A stretch of 64,000 nucleotides of DNA from Chloroflexota bacterium (GTDB lineage Bacteria; Chloroflexota; UBA11872; UBA12225). The DNA is taken from the NCBI GenBank assembly GCA_030447525.1, contig JAUJOR010000005.1, positions 248,001 through 312,000 of the forward strand, read 5' to 3'. The notes below the pieces were generated by a model that had not been told where the DNA came from, did no database searches, and saw only the letters and a list, made by a program, of their open reading frames with translations. This document shows positions 14,806 to 22,768 of the stretch, one piece after another (position 1 is the first letter of the stretch; every line of letters starts with the position of its first letter). The position numbers and the translations under genes were made by a program.

Positions 14806-15465
14806 TCAGGCCTCCCCGCTCGCCGCCCCCGGCTCCTGAGCCCCTGCCCCGTCAAAGCCCGGATCATCGGCTGGGGTGACCGGCGCCGCATTCGCCGCGT
14901 ACGCCTCCGTCTCGGCCATGGTGGCGTCCACGTCTTCTGCAGCCCCGACGGGGGCCGAGCCGGTAGACGGTGTGTCGAGTGCCGGCTCTTGGCTCGGGGG
15001 AGGGCCGATGAGCGGGAGCTGCATCCCCGGCGCGGCCCGTACCACAGTCAGCGACCCTTCCTGGCCCAGGGCGCGGTGCTGCCCCGTCCCGATGGGACAA
15101 AAGAGGTCGTAGACCCCAGGGCTGCTGAACGTGACCTGCAGGCGCACCGTACCGGACGTGCCAATCCCGTCCGTCTCGGCGTACAGGCCGTCTCCCTCCA
15201 CCGCCAGGGCGTGTGGGATAGCCCCATGGTTGGTGACGGTGAAGCGTACCGGACGGTCAGCCGCCAGGGTGACGTGCGAAGGGCTCAGCGCCCACTCCGA
15301 CAGGTCGACGCGGACATCCTGGACCACCCCCTGGGCCACGGGGAGGGCCCAGGCCACGCCCGGCGTGGCGCCGTCGCCGGGGCGGAGGGAGTGACAGGGC
15401 AGCCCGCCGCTGCCAATCAGGGCAATGACCGGGAAGAGGGCCCAACGAGCCAGACGCCGGCGCAT
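14806..15465 (-). CDS. Exported cupredoxin-like protein with Gln as axial ligand
   Basis: 219 residues. A signal-type N-terminus (RWALFPVIALIGSGG) is followed by a plastocyanin-like domain, residues 48-142: VDLSEWALSPSHVTL, FTVTNHGAIPHALAVEG (His-85), GVYDLFCPIGTGQHRALG (Cys-123, His-130) and then Gln-135. In most cupredoxins the last ligand is Met, five residues after the His; here it is Gln, as in stellacyanins. The last 75 residues are Ala/Pro/Glu-rich and disordered. ATG 15465 comes three bases after the stop of the HTH gene, so the two share a transcript. Likely a periplasmic or surface electron-transfer copper protein. Confidence 0.75.
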   Translation of the reverse strand: MRRRLARWALFPVIALIGSGGLPCHSLRPGDGATPGVAWALPVAQGVVQDVRVDLSEWALSPSHVTLAADRPVRFTVTNHGAIPHALAVEGDGLYAETDGIGTSGTVRLQVTFSSPGVYDLFCPIGTGQHRALGQEGSLTVVRAAPGMQLPLIGPPPSQEPALDTPSTGSAPVGAAEDVDATMAETEAYAANAAPVTPADDPGFDGAGAQEPGAASGEA

Positions 15466-15468
15466 AGC

Positions 15469-15789
15469 TTAGTTGACGAAGGGGATCCAGTCCTCGGCGC
15501 GGGGCACCTCGCGCCGAGGGATGCGCCCCCCGGACTCCCAGCGTGCGGTACCCGCCGGCTCCCCCAATTCCTGTGGCACGGCTGGCGCGCCGCGGGCTGC
15601 GTCGGCGCTGGGGCGCAGCTGAAGCAGCTTCTCCACCTCCCGCCGCTTATAGAGCCGGCGCCGGCGGATCCCCTGACGGTAGCTCTGGAGCAAGCCCCGG
15701 CTGACGTAGGCGTACAAGGTGGCGGCCTTGATCCCCAACGAGGCACACGCCTCGGCCGCCGTCAGATACTCCTCCCCGTCCAGGTTCAC
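15469..15789 (-). CDS. Small helix-turn-helix protein resembling the N-terminal HTH of citrate synthases
   Basis: 106 residues from GTG 15789 (a TTG one codon upstream is possible). EEYLTAAEACASLGIKAATL, YAYVSRGLLQSY and RRRRLYKRREVEKLL form a MerR/excisionase-type winged helix. The same arrangement is found fused at the front of some actinobacterial and Chloroflexota citrate synthases. Here it stands alone, followed by 45 residues without clear domain. It is divergent from the Re-citrate-synthase-like gene (start 97 bp away) and precedes the cupredoxin. It may control either or both (inference). Confidence 0.6.
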   Translation of the reverse strand: MNLDGEEYLTAAEACASLGIKAATLYAYVSRGLLQSYRQGIRRRRLYKRREVEKLLQLRPSADAARGAPAVPQELGEPAGTARWESGGRIPRREVPRAEDWIPFVN

Positions 15790-15841
15790 CAAGGTCTTCC
15801 GCTCTCTACCAACTATACCCGCTCCCCGGCCATGCAGTGAA

Positions 15842-15869
15842 ATCAATACCCATGCGGTAATATCAACCC
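15842..15869 (+). promoter_or_regulatory. Possible operator: direct repeats between divergent genes
   Basis: ATCAATACCC (15842-15851) and ATCAACCC (15862-15869) are spaced 20 bp start to start, about two helical turns, in the 96-bp region between the HTH gene and the HMGL enzyme gene. This AT-richer patch stands out from its surroundings. Binding by the adjacent HTH protein is a guess from position. Confidence 0.3.
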
Positions 15870-15885
15870 AAGGAGGGAAGAGGTA

Positions 15886-17310
15886 ATGGCCCCGTTCACG
15901 CCGCTGCGCCCGCACCCCCGGTTGCGCCTCCAGGACATCGCTGAGCCAGACTTGATCAGGGAGGTCTTCCCCTATAGCGCCGTACCGCGCAGCGAGTTTG
16001 AGCGGGACGAGATGCCCCTTTCGGCGGCGCCGGAGCTGTGGATCACGGACACCACCTTCCGCGACGGGCAGCAGGCGCGTGAGCCCTATACGGTGGAGCA
16101 GATCAGAGACATCTTTGACCTGCTCCACCGCCTGGACGGGGACAGCGGCCTGATCCGGCAGTGCGAGTTCTTCCTCTACTCGGAGAAGGATCGGGCGGCG
16201 CTGGAGGCCGTCCTCTCCCGTAACTACCGCTATCCTGAGGTGACCGGCTGGATCCGCGCCGTCAAGTCTGATTTTCAGCTGGTCAAGGGGGCCGGGCTCA
16301 AGGAGACCGGCATCCTTACCTCCTGCTCGGACTACCACATCTTCAAGAAGCTGAGCCTGACCCGCGGCCAGGCGATGCGTTTCTACCTGGACGTGATCGA
16401 CGCCGCCCTGGATGCCGGGATCACCCCCCGCTGCCACTTCGAAGATCTCACCCGCGCCGACGTTCACGGCTTCGCCCTCCCCTTCGCCCAGGCCCTCATG
16501 GAGCGGGCGTCACAGGGTGCGGTGCCGATCAAGATCCGCCTCTGCGACACCATGGGCGTGGGCCTCCCCTGGCCGGCGGCCGCCCTCCCGCGGGGCGTGC
16601 CCAAGCTGGTACGGGCCTTTGTCGACGAGGCCGGCGTACCGCCGTCGCAGCTGGAGTGGCACGGCCACAACGACCTCTTCAAGGCCCACGCCAACTCCGT
16701 GGCTGCCTGGCTCTACGGCTGCGCTGCTATCAACGCCACGCTCCTCTCCACTGGGGAGCGCACCGGCAACTCCCCGCTGGAAGGTGCAGTGATGGAGTAC
16801 CTCAGCCTGGCCGGCCGGCCCCAGGGCGTAGATACCCGCGTCCTGACCGAAACGGCCACCTACATGCGCGAAGTCTGTGGCGTCCCCATCCCCGCCGGCT
16901 ACCCCCTCCTGGGCTCAGAGTTCAACGTCACGCGTGCGGGGATCCACGCCGATGGCCTGCTCAAGGACGAAGAGATCTACAACGTGTTCGACACCGAGCT
17001 TCTCCTTGGGCGTCCGGTGGGCGTGGGCGTGAACGATAAGTCGGGTGTCGCCGGCGTGGCCCTGTGGGTCAACCAGGCGCTGAAGGGGAAGGGTGGCGCC
17101 CGGCTGGACAAGCACCATCCCGGAGTGGCGGCCATGCACCGCGCCGTCCAGCAACGGTACCTCGCCGGACGGGCGTCCTCCATGACCCAGGACGAGCTGA
17201 TGACCCTGGCGCGCGAGCATCTGCCGGAGCTGTTTGAGGCCCCGGCCGGTGCCATGGCGGGCCAGCCGGGGGGGAGGGACCAGGGAAGGCCCGGCCTTAC
17301 CCCCCGGTGA
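15886..17310 (+). CDS. HMGL-family synthase, Re-citrate synthase / isopropylmalate synthase-like
   Basis: 474 residues; ATG 15886 follows AAGGAGGGAAG. The TIM barrel starts at ELWITDTTFRDGQQAREPYT with the catalytic Arg-Asp, and WHGHNDLFKAHAN holds the two metal His. The order of blocks, FFLYSEKDRAALEAVLSRNY, TGILTSCSDYHIFKKL, CHFEDLTRADVHGFALPFAQ and FNVTRAGIHADGLLKDEEIY, matches my memory of Re-citrate synthases of Clostridium and Dehalococcoides more than leucine-pathway LeuA. The C-terminal LeuA regulatory domain is missing. It would join acetyl-CoA to an oxoacid, perhaps making citrate from oxaloacetate; homocitrate or isopropylmalate synthesis is not excluded. Its last 14 bp overlap the end of opposing leuS. 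Confidence 0.75.
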   Translation: MAPFTPLRPHPRLRLQDIAEPDLIREVFPYSAVPRSEFERDEMPLSAAPELWITDTTFRDGQQAREPYTVEQIRDIFDLLHRLDGDSGLIRQCEFFLYSEKDRAALEAVLSRNYRYPEVTGWIRAVKSDFQLVKGAGLKETGILTSCSDYHIFKKLSLTRGQAMRFYLDVIDAALDAGITPRCHFEDLTRADVHGFALPFAQALMERASQGAVPIKIRLCDTMGVGLPWPAAALPRGVPKLVRAFVDEAGVPPSQLEWHGHNDLFKAHANSVAAWLYGCAAINATLLSTGERTGNSPLEGAVMEYLSLAGRPQGVDTRVLTETATYMREVCGVPIPAGYPLLGSEFNVTRAGIHADGLLKDEEIYNVFDTELLLGRPVGVGVNDKSGVAGVALWVNQALKGKGGARLDKHHPGVAAMHRAVQQRYLAGRASSMTQDELMTLAREHLPELFEAPAGAMAGQPGGRDQGRPGLTPR

Positions 17311-20083
17311 CGATGTTCAGCAGGCGTCCCTTGACGTAGATGAACTTGGCCCGTCCGGGATCGGCGACCAGCTCCCGGATACGCGGTCGTTCCATGGCCC
17401 CTTCACGCACCTGAGCTTCCGTTGCCTCCATGGGAAGCTCCATGCGGTCGCGGACGCGCCCGTTCACCTGCACGACGATCAAGGCCACGTCGTCGCGGGT
17501 TAGGGCCTCGTCCCACAGCGGCCATTCCTGGGCGTGGACACTCCCGGCGGGGCCGAAAGGCGCCGCCGCGTCGCCGGCGCTAAAGGGCCCGGGCGCGGCC
17601 CTGCCGAAGCCACCGGTGGCCTGCCACAAGCCTTCGGCCAGAAAAGGGGCCGCCGGGGCCAGCAAGCGCACCAGCGTCTCTATGCCCTCCTGGAACGGGG
17701 CCGTCCGCCAGCGCCCTTCCCGGAAGCGCTCCCCCAAGGTGTTGGCGAACTCCATCAGGGCGGCGACCATGGTATTGAAGCGGAAACGCTCCACATCCGC
17801 CGTTACCCGCGCCACCGTCTTGTGGCGCGCCCTGGTCAAGGGCTCGTCCGTCTCGCTGAAGCGCTCCCCGCCGGCCTCCGCCCACGACCGCAGCACCAGG
17901 TCCCACACCCGCCCCAGGAAGCGGAAGGTGCCATTGATGCCCCGCTCGTCCCAGGCCACCTCCTGGTCGAAGGGGGCCATGAACAGCTCGTAGAGGCGCA
18001 GACTGTCTGCCCCGTAGTCGGCCACCACCTCGTCCGGGGTAATCACGTTGCGTAGGGACTTGGACATCTTGGTGGCGCGCAGCTCCACCTCTTCCGGGGC
18101 CAGGCGCTCGGCCTCCTCGGGGGTGATCGGCACCCACTCCTCCACCGCCTGGGAGTCGCTTGCCCGCCGGTGCGGGGTGTTCACCACCAGCATGCCCTGG
18201 TTCTTCAAGCGCAGGAAGGGCTCCTGGAAGGGCACCAGGCCGGCGTCATACATCACCCGCGTCCAGAAGCGGGCGTACAGCAAGTGCAGCACGGCGTGCT
18301 CCGCCCCGCCGACGTACTGGTCGACGGGCATCCAGTAGCGCATCCGCGCCGGCTCGAAAGGCCCGCCGTCGTAGTCCGGGCTGGTGAAGCGCAAGAAGTA
18401 CCAGGAGGAACAGGCGAAGCCCCCCATGGTGTCCGTCTCTCGCTCCGCCGGGCTACCACATTCGGGACAGACGGTCTGCACCCACTGAGCCGCCCGAGCC
18501 AGGGGGGAGCGTCCGGTGCCGTCCGGCGTGAAGTCCACCATCTCCGGCAGCTCCACCGGCAGCCGGTCCTCCGGGACGGGTACCTCGCCGTGCGTCGGGC
18601 AGTAGACGATGGGGATGGGGGTGCCCCAGTACTTCTGGCGCGAGATCAGCCAGTCACGCATGCGATAGTTGACCGCGCGCCGCCCCTTACCGGCCGCCGC
18701 CACCCGGGCGCTGACGGCGGCGCTGCCGTCGCTCGTCGCCTCCATGACGCGGCGCTCCATCTGCCCGGGATCGAAGCCCCAGGACGCGGCCAGCTCCTGG
18801 CGCTCCTGCGGGGACAGCTTTTTCCAGTCCCCTGCGGTGAAGGTACCGTCGAACCGACCGGAGCCGACCATCTCGCCCGGGCCGGTGTAGGCGTCCGGCA
18901 GGTCGTCCCCCGTCCAGCCGGGGGGGGCGATGACCACCTTGATGGGGATGCCGTACTGCTTGGCGAAGGCAAAGTCCCGGGTGTCGTGGGCCGGGACACC
19001 CATGACCACCCCGGTGCCGTAGGTCGCCAGGACGTAGTCTGCAACCCACAGCTGCACCCGCTCCCCGTTCAAGGGGTTGACGGCGTAGCTCCCGGTGAAG
19101 ACGCCGGTCTTCTCCCGTTCGGTGGACAGGCGGTCGATCTCGCTCGTGGCCTTAGCCCGCTCGACGTAGGCCATGACTTCGGCGTGATGCTGTGGCGTGA
19201 CCAGGGTCTCTACCAGGGGATGCTCCGGGGCAATGACCATGAAGGTGACGCCGAACACGGTGTCCGGCCGGGTTGTGAACACCGGTAGCGCCTGGCCGCT
19301 CTCGGTGACAAAGGCGATCTCCGTGCCCTCGCTGCGTCCGATCCAGTTTTCCTGCATCAGCTTGATGCGCTCGGGCCAGTCGATCTCGCGCAGCCCGTCC
19401 AGGAGCTGGTCGGCGTAGGCCGTGATCTTGAAGTACCAGGCCGGAATCTGCTTCTTGGTCAGGCCCCCGTGGCCCCGCCAGCAGACGCCGTCCTGGGCTT
19501 CTTGATTGGACAGGGTGGTCTGGCAGGTAGGGCACCACCACTGCCACTGGGTATCGCGGTAGGCCAGGCCCCGCCGGTACAACTGCAGGAAAAACCACTG
19601 TGTCCAGCGGTAGTATTCGGGCTGCGAGCTGTCGATCTCCCGTGACCAGTCAAACGAGATGCCCAGCAGGTCGAACTGGCGCCGGTAGTTGGCCGCATTG
19701 CGGTCGGTGGCGACACGCGGGCTGACGCCGGTCAAGATGGCGTACTGCTCCGTGGGCTCGCCAAAGGCGTCCCACCCCATTGGGTGCAGGACATTGAAGC
19801 CGCGCATACGCAGGTAGCGGCTCAAGGTGTCCGTGGGGACATAGTTGCGGCAGTGCCCCACCGACAGGCCGTCGCCGGACGGGTAGGGAAAAAAGTCCAG
19901 GCAGTAGTACTTTGGCTTTCCGCCGGCCTCATGGCCGGCGTACAGCCCCTGCGCCTGCCACCGCCGCTGCCAGCCGCTCTCCAAGGCCTTGACGAGCTCC
20001 CGATCGTAGGCCGGGGGGGCCCCGACCTGCCCCCAGCGGCGCCCCTCCGCCGTCACGGTCTGTGGTCGCTCAACGGTCGTCAT
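17297..20083 (-). CDS. leuS: Leucyl-tRNA synthetase
   Basis: 928 residues from ATG 20083, which follows AGGAAAGGAACGG. PYPSGDGLSVGHCRNY (about residues 66-81) is the class Ia HIGH motif; TKMSKSLRN is the KMSKS loop. CP1 editing-domain segments include FTTRPDTVFGVTFMVIAPEH and GTGVVMGVPAHDTRDFAFAK, with the Asp used in editing. The zinc-type WWCPTCQTTLSNQEAQDG and the anticodon-binding domain are present; the end is GRLLNIVTGG. A T-box leader with a CTC specifier and terminator precedes it, so expression rises when tRNA-Leu is uncharged. Confidence 0.97.
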   Translation of the reverse strand: MTTVERPQTVTAEGRRWGQVGAPPAYDRELVKALESGWQRRWQAQGLYAGHEAGGKPKYYCLDFFPYPSGDGLSVGHCRNYVPTDTLSRYLRMRGFNVLHPMGWDAFGEPTEQYAILTGVSPRVATDRNAANYRRQFDLLGISFDWSREIDSSQPEYYRWTQWFFLQLYRRGLAYRDTQWQWWCPTCQTTLSNQEAQDGVCWRGHGGLTKKQIPAWYFKITAYADQLLDGLREIDWPERIKLMQENWIGRSEGTEIAFVTESGQALPVFTTRPDTVFGVTFMVIAPEHPLVETLVTPQHHAEVMAYVERAKATSEIDRLSTEREKTGVFTGSYAVNPLNGERVQLWVADYVLATYGTGVVMGVPAHDTRDFAFAKQYGIPIKVVIAPPGWTGDDLPDAYTGPGEMVGSGRFDGTFTAGDWKKLSPQERQELAASWGFDPGQMERRVMEATSDGSAAVSARVAAAGKGRRAVNYRMRDWLISRQKYWGTPIPIVYCPTHGEVPVPEDRLPVELPEMVDFTPDGTGRSPLARAAQWVQTVCPECGSPAERETDTMGGFACSSWYFLRFTSPDYDGGPFEPARMRYWMPVDQYVGGAEHAVLHLLYARFWTRVMYDAGLVPFQEPFLRLKNQGMLVVNTPHRRASDSQAVEEWVPITPEEAERLAPEEVELRATKMSKSLRNVITPDEVVADYGADSLRLYELFMAPFDQEVAWDERGINGTFRFLGRVWDLVLRSWAEAGGERFSETDEPLTRARHKTVARVTADVERFRFNTMVAALMEFANTLGERFREGRWRTAPFQEGIETLVRLLAPAAPFLAEGLWQATGGFGRAAPGPFSAGDAAAPFGPAGSVHAQEWPLWDEALTRDDVALIVVQVNGRVRDRMELPMEATEAQVREGAMERPRIRELVADPGRAKFIYVKGRLLNIVTGG

Positions 20084-20141
20084 CGACCCCGTTCCTTTCC
20101 TCTCTCCCGGCAAGTCGCCGGCTTCAGCAGTCGCCCCCAAA

Positions 20142-20176
20142 AAAGTACGCCCCCGTCCCCATCAGGGACGGAGGCG
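20142..20176 (-). terminator. T-box leader intrinsic terminator
   Basis: On the minus strand CGCCTCCGTCCC pairs with GGGGACGGGGGCG around a TGAT loop and is followed by TACTTTTTT. It overlaps the 3-prime side of the antiterminator, as in transcription-attenuating T-boxes. Confidence 0.85.
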
Positions 20177-20600
20177 TTCTGCTCCGCGGTACCACCCAGG
20201 TTGACGCCGGCCCGGCCGCCCGTACCTCCCGTTCCCGGAGACCTCCACCCACCGGGGGGCGAAGCCGGGAATACAGGAGACGGCACTGCCACGGGCCGGC
20301 GCCCGCTCGATCCGCGTAACGGTGCGTCCCGGGGCCGCCTCATGCCCGCATACACCGAGAGCAACCCCAGGTAGCAGTCCCTCAGGGTAGCCCCGCGATG
20401 ACGCGAGCTTCGACGGCCCGGCTCACAGGCGAGTTCGACGGCCGGAGGACGCCCTGCGGGACGCCAGTCGGGGCCCCATGCGCGTCACTTTCATGCGCGC
20501 CTCACACCGAGCGGCGCGCTCTCTGTAGGCCCGGTGATCTACTACCCCTGATCGTCGCCGGTGTATTCGGTTGGTGCAAGCCCCTGGTGACCCCCGCCGG
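20142..20600 (-). promoter_or_regulatory. T-box riboswitch leader of leuS
   Basis: The conserved T-box GGGTGGTACCGCGGAGC lies at 20197-20181 and the terminator at 20176-20142. Upstream, stem I elements are visible: the GGGGTAGTAGATC region with the AGTA bulge (around 20540), ACAGAGAGCGC (about 20520) and CGGTGTGAG (about 20505). GAACTCGCC at 20436-20428 fits the specifier loop, with CTC (20433-20431) as Leu codon, agreeing with the gene controlled. Uncharged tRNA-Leu should favour the antiterminator and readthrough into leuS. The leader is long, about 470 nt. Confidence 0.85.
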
Positions 20601-20627
20601 GTGGCGGTAGGCAACTCCGGTGGCTCA

Positions 20628-20655
20628 ATTATAGAGACGCCGTGGAGGGCGTCAA
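20628..20655 (-). promoter_or_regulatory. Sigma-A-type promoter for the leuS leader
   Basis: TTGACG (20655-20650), a 16-bp spacer, and TATAAT (20633-20628) on the minus strand. Transcription would begin near 20620, just ahead of T-box stem I. Confidence 0.75.
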
Positions 20656-20695
20656 GGAGCGGCCGTCTTGTGAGGCGTGGTGATGAAGGATCGGC

Positions 20696-21061
20696 ACCCG
20701 CGGGCGGCTGGGGAAGGACTTCCTCAAGCGCCTCGATCAGGTGTGGCAGGTCGCGCATGACCGTCTCCCAGACCTCGGCCAGGTCGACCCGGTCGTACTC
20801 ATGGATCATCCGGTTGCGCATCCCCACCATCTAACGCCACGGGAGGCCAGGGAGGGTGGCGCGTGCGGCGGCGGATATCCGCCGAGCCGCCTCGCCGATG
20901 ACCTCGAGGCGACGCACGACGGCGTCCTGACACTGCCGGTCGGCGACGAATCCCTCCCCGGTCTTTCCGGCCATGTACGACCACGCCAGGCGGGCGCTGA
21001 GCAGGACGTCCAGCAGCGACGCAGCCTCTCGCAGAGCGAGGGGCGGCTCAGGCAGAGGCAT
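20696..21061 (-). pseudogene. HepT-like HEPN-domain toxin broken by an in-frame TAG
   Basis: ATG 21061 gives MPLPEPPLALREAASLLDVL, then DRQCQDAVVRRLEVIGEAAR and LPGLPWR, and TAG at 20833-20831. The same frame continues with MVGMRNRMIHEYDRVDLAEV and WETVMRDLPHLIEALEEVLP. This is a complete DUF86/HepT domain, with the RNase motif R-N-x4-H (RNRMIH) after the stop. AAG or GAG to TAG is the simplest change. Beyond about 20696 the frame runs into the leuS promoter. The last codons of another frame (NWIRRRAILDSAVALPGV) overlap the start and may be the end of a lost mntA partner. Confidence 0.7.
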
Positions 21062-21239
21062 CCGCCGTGACGCCGGGAAGAGCAACGGCCGAGTCGAGGA
21101 TCGCCCGGCGTCTGATCCAGTTGTCGCTCTCCTCCACCGCCTGGCGCGTGACGAGGTGGACGGGTCCGTGCATCAACGGTCACGGGCAAGGAGTGCATCC
21201 GGCTGGTGGTCCTGCCCGCCTCTGACTCCACCTACTAGA

Positions 21240-22082
21240 ATGACGCAGTCTCGCCTCTCGCCGTTGGCTGAAGACCAGGGCGTCGCGCTCATGGGAGGCA
21301 TGACCGACCGGGGGCGGCAGGCGCGGTATAGTCCCGCCGTGGCTGGGCCGGCAGCGACGCGCCACGAAGCGCTGGAAGCGCAGGCGCAACGGGGGGATCT
21401 GGCGCGTTACGCGTCCGATTACCTGGCGGCCCGCGCCCCCCTGGGTATCAGCCTGGCCAGTGGGGCCATTGCCGCCCTGGGGGTCTATGCCGTCCCCGTT
21501 GTGGTGGTGGTGGCGAGCTTTCTCCTGCTCCGGCTGGCATACCTGGCCGTCGTCCCGGTCTCTGCCCTGGTGGTGAGCCTTTTCCGGTGGACGGGCAACA
21601 TCCAGGGACGGGCCCCCGCCGCCCCGGCGGTCGTACCCACTCCGGCCGCTCCCCTGCCGGCGCCTACCACTGGAATGGAGCCGATGATGGATCCGGCGGA
21701 TCGGGGTGAGTGGTGGGCCGTGGCTCTGGTGGTGTTCTGGCCGCTGGTTATGGTGGGGATCGGGATGGTGGCCGCCGCCGTGTACCGGGCGCGTCGCGCC
21801 CGGCGCCTGGACGACCTGTCCCGTCACCCAGTGGACTTCAGCATCCTGGTGGAGGTGCTCCTATTCTACGGTCTTACCTCGGGCGCGGCCTTGCTGGTAG
21901 GGCTGGACAGCTATGTCGCCCTGGGCGCCAACGCCGCCTTTTCCTGGGCCGGCTACGTCATCTGGCGGTGGCTCTACGACCGGGTTCTGCCCCGACTGGC
22001 CTCCGCCGACCTGCGCGCGGCGGCCACGGCGCGGGCGGCCGCCGAGCTGGCCCTGCGACGCCATCTGCGGGAGAGCGGCTGA
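21240..22082 (+). CDS. Uncharacterised multi-span membrane protein
   Basis: 280 residues from ATG 21240; ATG 21291 and 21299 are alternatives, none with a strong ribosome site. Two to three spans at about residues 75-125 (YAVPVVVVVASFLLLRLAYL), a Pro/Ala linker, a span near 160-185 (ALVVFWPLVMVGIGMVAAAV) and two more near 210-250. The C-terminus is Arg/Ala-rich (LRAAATARAAAELALRRHLR). The layout suggests an inner-membrane protein without a large soluble domain. No family recognised. Confidence 0.6.
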   Translation: MTQSRLSPLAEDQGVALMGGMTDRGRQARYSPAVAGPAATRHEALEAQAQRGDLARYASDYLAARAPLGISLASGAIAALGVYAVPVVVVVASFLLLRLAYLAVVPVSALVVSLFRWTGNIQGRAPAAPAVVPTPAAPLPAPTTGMEPMMDPADRGEWWAVALVVFWPLVMVGIGMVAAAVYRARRARRLDDLSRHPVDFSILVEVLLFYGLTSGAALLVGLDSYVALGANAAFSWAGYVIWRWLYDRVLPRLASADLRAAATARAAAELALRRHLRESG

Positions 22083-22142
22083 CGCGAGCACTGCGCCTGG
22101 CCGACAAAGCGGCCGCTCACGCCATCTGCGGGAGAGCGGCTG
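22059..22142 (+). repeat. 23-bp exact direct repeat spanning a stop codon
   Basis: CGCCATCTGCGGGAGAGCGG plus CTG occurs at 22059-22081 and 22120-22142, period 61 bp. The first copy encodes the last residues of the membrane protein; the second follows its stop. A local duplication of the gene end is the simplest reading. Confidence 0.7.
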
Positions 22143-22214
22143 GCGCCCCCCCGGGGCTTGCCGGCGGGGAGGTCATTGGTAGCAATTCAGTAACACCAGC
22201 CCCGTGGGGCGCCA

Positions 22215-22631
22215 TCAGGCGCGCGCCCTGGGCCTTGGCGAGACGCTTGACGTGGGGGCCGGCGTGGGGGCCGGCGTCGGTACGGGGGATGCTGCCGGCA
22301 GGACGCCCATCTCCACGAGGTTGAGGCGGGCGTCGGCGTTCTGCGGGTCCAGCGCCAGGGCTGCTTGGAACTCCTGGATGGCCCTTTCCCGCTGATTGGC
22401 TTGACGTAGGGAGATCCCGGCGCCGACGTGGTCGAGCACCCGACGCATCCGCCGCGCCTCTTCCCGAGCGGCGACGGGATCAGGGACGGGGCTGACCGTG
22501 GCCGTGGCGATAGACCGGGCGCCTGGGAGCAGGTAGACGGTGTAGAAGCGCCACCCGGACACGGCCAGCCAGGCGAGCAAGACGAGGACGAAAAGGCCGC
22601 TGGCGGCCTCCAGGGCGGCCTGCCGTCTCAT
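22215..22631 (-). CDS. Membrane-anchored protein with a TPR motif
   Basis: 138 residues from ATG 22631. Residues 11-32 (GLFVLVLLAWLAVSGWRFYT) are one membrane span. The soluble part is helical and holds one clear tetratricopeptide unit, GISLRQANQRERAIQEFQAA and LALDPQNADARLNLVEMG, followed by a Pro/Thr-rich tail. A single TPR usually mediates protein contacts. An upstream start at 22745 would add an unconvincing N-terminus. Function unknown. Confidence 0.6.
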   Translation of the reverse strand: MRRQAALEAASGLFVLVLLAWLAVSGWRFYTVYLLPGARSIATATVSPVPDPVAAREEARRMRRVLDHVGAGISLRQANQRERAIQEFQAALALDPQNADARLNLVEMGVLPAASPVPTPAPTPAPTSSVSPRPRARA

Positions 22632-22768
22632 CCCGGCGCAACGCTCAACGGCACCCCTGACATGGTAGGGGAAGTGGTATCCGGTTCTGGGCAGGGCACA
22701 TCGGGGCAGCAATAGTAGCCAAAGAGTGTATACTCGAGCTAACAAGTTCGGAGCGTGGCGGGGCGGGG

